In this document: in pieces, positions 61,076 through 64,000 of the stretch
How the letters are laid out: every line of letters starts with the position of its first letter
Position numbering within the stretch: the first letter of the stretch is position 1
Notes under the pieces: model-generated
Told to the model about the DNA's origin: nothing
The model's database searches: none
Seen by the model: only the letters and a program-made list of their open reading frames with translations
Origin: Clostridia bacterium
GTDB lineage: Bacteria; Bacillota; Clostridia; Christensenellales; Aristaeellaceae
Direction: 5' to 3'
DNA: 64,000 bases
NCBI GenBank assembly: GCA_017532155.1
Contig: JAFXJP010000055.1
Coordinates: forward strand, 1-64,000
Made by a program: the position numbers and the translations under genes

Positions 61076-61982
61076 TACGCCGCGCATTGCGCTTGATTTT
61101 GATTACGAAGTCAGCGTTCCGCAGGGCACGGAGGACATGCTCTCCCGTGTAGCGCAAAAATGTCTGGAAACGGAAGGCATTTCGCTTCCTTGCGCCGCCT
61201 ATCTGCGCTTTACCGATGATGAAAACATCCATATCATCAACCGCGAACAGCGTAGTGTAGATCGTGCGACCGATGTGCTTTCCTTCCCCGCCGGCCCCTT
61301 TCATCCCGGTCACACCGCCGGAAGCCACGAAAAAGTGCTGCGCCGCCAGTGGGACAGCGAATACCGCGCCTGCATGCTGGGCGATATCATCATCTCCCTG
61401 GACCATGCCCGCGCGCAGGCGGAGGAATACGGCCACAGCCTTACCCGCGAATTGGCCTACCTTACCGCGCACGCCCTCTTTCATCTGATGGGATATGACC
61501 ATATGAACGATCAAGACAAGGAGCAAATGAGAGCCATGGAAGAAAAAGCCCTGAATGCCGCCGGCGTTGCCCGCGTAACAGATGAAGAACTGATTGCCCT
61601 GGCGCACCAGGCGATGAAAAACGCCTACACGCCTTATTCCAAATTCAATGTCGGCGCCTGCCTGCTATCTAAAGACGGTCGCACTTTCACCGGCTGCAAC
61701 ATCGAAAATGCCAGCTACGGCGGCACCAACTGCGCTGAACGCACAGCGCTGTTCAAAGCCATCAGCGAGGGTGCGCGTGAATTTACCACCATCGCCATCG
61801 CCACCGAAAAAGCGCTGGCCTGGCCCTGCGGCATCTGCCGCCAGGTGCTCAATGAATTTGCCCCTGATCTGCGCATCATCACCGTCTGTGGTGAGCAGCG
61901 CGGCGAAAAGACGCTTCCCCAGCTTCTCCCTTTAGCTTTTGGCCCGAACAATGGTACGGGTGATTATCTTGGAAAGGACTAA
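61068..61982 (+). CDS. ybeY-cdd: YbeY endoribonuclease - cytidine deaminase fusion
   Basis: A 304-residue fusion. Residues 1-165 are YbeY, the rRNA-maturation RNase, with the zinc motif HALFHLMGYDH (about 134-144). Residues from about 170 are a complete cytidine deaminase: YTPYSKFNVGACLL, NCAERTALF and PCGICRQVLNEF. In Bacillus the order is ybeY-dgkA-cdd-era with separate genes; here dgkA is gone and the flanking genes are one frame with no stop or ribosome site between. Start by overlap with pgpH behind GAGGAGGAC. The linker is only about 5 residues. Confidence 0.94.
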   Translation: MPDTPRIALDFDYEVSVPQGTEDMLSRVAQKCLETEGISLPCAAYLRFTDDENIHIINREQRSVDRATDVLSFPAGPFHPGHTAGSHEKVLRRQWDSEYRACMLGDIIISLDHARAQAEEYGHSLTRELAYLTAHALFHLMGYDHMNDQDKEQMRAMEEKALNAAGVARVTDEELIALAHQAMKNAYTPYSKFNVGACLLSKDGRTFTGCNIENASYGGTNCAERTALFKAISEGAREFTTIAIATEKALAWPCGICRQVLNEFAPDLRIITVCGEQRGEKTLPQLLPLAFGPNNGTGDYLGKD

Positions 61983-61988
61983 TTACAC

Positions 61989-62888
61989 ATGAACACCGCA
62001 TCCGCATTCCGCTCTGGCTTTGTCGCTATCGTCGGCCGCCCCAATGTTGGCAAATCCACGCTCCTTAACGCCATGGTGGGCGAAAAGGTCGCCATCGTCT
62101 CCAACCGTCCCCAGACCACGCGCAACCGCCTGATGGGCATTTGCGGCGGAGACGATCATCAGATTGTTTTCGTCGATACCCCCGGCATCCATAAGCCCCG
62201 CACCGCGCTTGGCAATTACATGATGCAGGCTGTGCAGGAAGGGATGGACGGCATTGACGCGCTGATGGTACTGGTAGACGTCACCGCCGTTGGCCCGCAG
62301 GATCGCCAGATTGCCGAGGACATGAGCAAGAAAAAGCTGCCCACCTTCCTTCTGCTCAACAAGATCGACCTGGTGCAGCCGCAGGAGCTGCTGCGCATCA
62401 TCGATATTTTCAAGGACATGGGCTTCAAATCCATCCTGCCCATCAGCGCTATGAAGGGCGAAGGTCTGGAAACGCTCAAGAATGAGCTGCTCTCCGTCAT
62501 GCCGCACGGCCCCAAATATTTCCCCGACGACATGATGACCGATCAGCCCGAGCGCCTGCTGTGCGCCGAGCTTGTGCGCGAAAAGGCGCTGCTGCACCTG
62601 CGCGATGAAGTGCCCCACGGCATCGGCATCGAAATTCTCGGCATGGAAAAGAAAAATAACAACCTGATCGAAATTCACGCCGATATCTACTGCGAGCGCG
62701 ATTCGCACAAATCCATCATCATCGGCAAGCGCGGCAGCATGATCACCCTCATCGGCCGCGAAGCCCGCGCTGATATGGAATCGCTGCTGGGCATGCGCGT
62801 CAATCTCCAGCTGTTTGTCAAGGTTCGTCCCGGCTGGCGCGATTCCATTTCCGATCTGAAGACGCTGGGCTACGACAACAAAAACTGA
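61989..62888 (+). CDS. era: GTPase Era
   Basis: A 299-residue ribosome-assembly GTPase: G1 GRPNVGKS (residues 16-23), G3 DTPG, G4 NKID, and a C-terminal KH domain with IIIGKRGSMI that binds the 3' end of 16S rRNA. It starts 6 bases after the YbeY-CDA stop, with GGAAAGGA as ribosome site. Last gene of the conserved cluster. Confidence 0.97.
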   Translation: MNTASAFRSGFVAIVGRPNVGKSTLLNAMVGEKVAIVSNRPQTTRNRLMGICGGDDHQIVFVDTPGIHKPRTALGNYMMQAVQEGMDGIDALMVLVDVTAVGPQDRQIAEDMSKKKLPTFLLLNKIDLVQPQELLRIIDIFKDMGFKSILPISAMKGEGLETLKNELLSVMPHGPKYFPDDMMTDQPERLLCAELVREKALLHLRDEVPHGIGIEILGMEKKNNNLIEIHADIYCERDSHKSIIIGKRGSMITLIGREARADMESLLGMRVNLQLFVKVRPGWRDSISDLKTLGYDNKN

Positions 62889-62908
62889 TTTTCTCACAGG
62901 AGTTTCTC

Positions 62909-64000
62909 ATGAGCTATTACAAGCAAGCCATGGCCGAACGCTCCCAGCAAAACGGCAGGAAAAACTGCTTTATTCGCCGCGCCCACGCGCAGCTTTCCTT
63001 GTTTGTGCGCAGGGTTGATTTTACGCCGCTGCTTTTGATCTTCGGCGCAGCAGTGCTCTATGCCGTTTTGTGCGCTATCTGCCAGAGAGACGCCATCGGC
63101 GCATCGGGGTACAATACCTATACCCTGCAGGCACTGGCCTGGCGTGAGGGACGCATGTCGCTCGGGCACGATTATCCGCATCTGGAGCTGGCCATCTTCA
63201 ATAACGACTGGTGGGTGTCTTTCCCGCCCGTGCCCAGCATTCCGCTGTATTTCCTGTCTTTTTTCTTTGGCAGCAATACCCCGGATCATCTGCTGGTCAA
63301 GCTGTACGTGCTTTTCGGCTGTCTCTTTGCCTACGGCATGCTGCGCCGCGCGCGCTATGATAAACTGAGCGCCGCCGCCTTCTCGCTGCTGTGCAGCTAC
63401 GCAACGGGACTGATTGCGCTGTCGATGGAAGGCGCGGTCTGGTTCCAGGCGCAGACGATGGCCTTTATGCTGACGATGGGCAGCCTGTATTTCATGTATC
63501 GCGGCGTGTATACGCCCTCGCTGTTTCTCTATGCGCTGGCCGTTGGCTGCCGGCCGTTCAATGCCGTGTACGGCCTCGTATTGTTTGTGATGTGGCTGGA
63601 ACGCGCCCTGAAAGAAAAGCGCAGCATGAAGCGTGAAATCCTGTGCCTGATTCCCGGTGTAACACTTGGGCTGTGCGTAGCCTTTGCCTACGGCTGGTAT
63701 AACTATGTGCGCTTTGGCAATCCGCTGGAGTTCGGCCACAATCACCTGCCGGAGTTTTCCTTCCAGGGCGGCGTGCAGTTTTCGCTGCATCATGTCATGA
63801 ACAACATCCGCACATTCCTTCTCGGCGCGCCGTTCTCTTATACGGATGCAGGCTATGAAATCAACAAATTCGGTTTTTCGATGTTCATTGTGCATCCGGT
63901 ATTCGTAGTGATGCTGCTTCTGTTCATCGTAGATCTGTGCAGAAAGCGCCTGTCGTTTACGAAAGCTGCCATCATCGTCGCATTTGCAGCGCAGCTGTTC
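62909..64000 (+). CDS. Multi-pass membrane protein, GT-C-like, partial
   Basis: Open from ATG 62909 (CAGGAG 8 bases upstream) to the window edge, 364 codons with no stop. A basic N-terminus leads into a first helix at about residues 39-58 (TPLLLIFGAAVLYAVLCAI). An outside loop with YNTYTLQALAWREGRMSLGHDYPHLELAIFN follows, then at least six more helices. The first loop and the later YNYVRFGNPLEFGHNH resemble GT-C-fold glycosyltransferases (family 39-like mannosyltransferases or YfhO-type). Its acidic catalytic residue would be expected in the first loop. It is 20 bases after era and may be cotranscribed. Confidence 0.8.
   Translation, partial: MSYYKQAMAERSQQNGRKNCFIRRAHAQLSLFVRRVDFTPLLLIFGAAVLYAVLCAICQRDAIGASGYNTYTLQALAWREGRMSLGHDYPHLELAIFNNDWWVSFPPVPSIPLYFLSFFFGSNTPDHLLVKLYVLFGCLFAYGMLRRARYDKLSAAAFSLLCSYATGLIALSMEGAVWFQAQTMAFMLTMGSLYFMYRGVYTPSLFLYALAVGCRPFNAVYGLVLFVMWLERALKEKRSMKREILCLIPGVTLGLCVAFAYGWYNYVRFGNPLEFGHNHLPEFSFQGGVQFSLHHVMNNIRTFLLGAPFSYTDAGYEINKFGFSMFIVHPVFVVMLLLFIVDLCRKRLSFTKAAIIVAFAAQLF

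Noticed and set aside
58511..61087. 858-codon minus-strand frame opposite pgpH
   Set aside because: Mirror of the pgpH codon pattern; low-complexity Gln/His/Asp-rich protein, no ribosome site.

Overview
The window looks like chromosomal core DNA of an uncultured, spore-forming, obligately fermentative Firmicute of class Clostridia. It is moderately GC-rich, with AT-rich intergenic gaps and very canonical sigma-A promoters (several exact or near-exact TTGACA-N17-TATAAT). Supporting genes are yqfC, yqfD and spoIID (sporulation), AddB (Firmicute-type recombination), the phoH-pgpH-ybeY-era block, a cysS T-box, and a reverse-type rubrerythrin for oxygen defence. The 'AMA/AFA' signal peptides on its binding proteins would fit a Christensenellales-like lineage, but that is only a guess. 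I see no rRNA, tRNA, CRISPR array, insertion sequence, prophage or plasmid function.

Layout. 1-4517 (minus): guaA with a gutted glutaminase domain, then metN-metI-metQ behind a leader that encodes a Met- and Cys-rich 22-residue peptide followed by a terminator. 4583-10676 (plus): addB, a small P-loop protein, threonine synthase, reverse rubrerythrin. 10700-20669: an accessory carbohydrate and peptide region with GH29 fucosidase, AraC regulator, Gfo/Idh oxidoreductase, nucleosidase, TIM-barrel isomerase, C69 peptidase, then a cytidine deaminase - DmpA-type peptidase - M48 protease operon. 20900-31473: ZIP transporter, glycerophosphodiesterase plus lone EutH, iron-sulfur protein, GNAT, MFS, M29 aminopeptidase, a second isomerase and a second glycerophosphodiesterase driven by interdigitated divergent promoters, and ribulokinase. 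31615-36454: branched-chain amino-acid ABC transporter livJ-livH-livMG(fusion)-livF. 36433-40145: TtcA-like, IMPase-like and HisK-like enzymes, alanine racemase. 40142-46727 (minus): oppABCDF, which continues into alr. 46752-50412: spoIID, radA, a phosphoesterase. 50419-64000 (plus): T-box-cysS-comEA, glnS-gltX, HPr-like protein, yqfC-yqfD-phoH-pgpH-ybeY::cdd-era, and a truncated multi-pass membrane protein at the edge.

How it fits together. The organism takes up amino acids and peptides (MetNIQ, Liv, Opp), breaks peptides down (C69, DmpA, M29, M48 enzymes), and uses fucosides, pentoses and phospholipid head groups. Sulfur amino-acid supply appears to be watched by two RNA mechanisms: a tRNA-Cys T-box on cysS and an apparent ribosome-mediated attenuator on metNIQ. 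The metNIQ leader is the strongest candidate for something undescribed. Next are the Opp operon, whose OppC carries an extracytoplasmic SH3b-like insert and whose last gene is alr, and the GMP synthase lacking its glutaminase active site.
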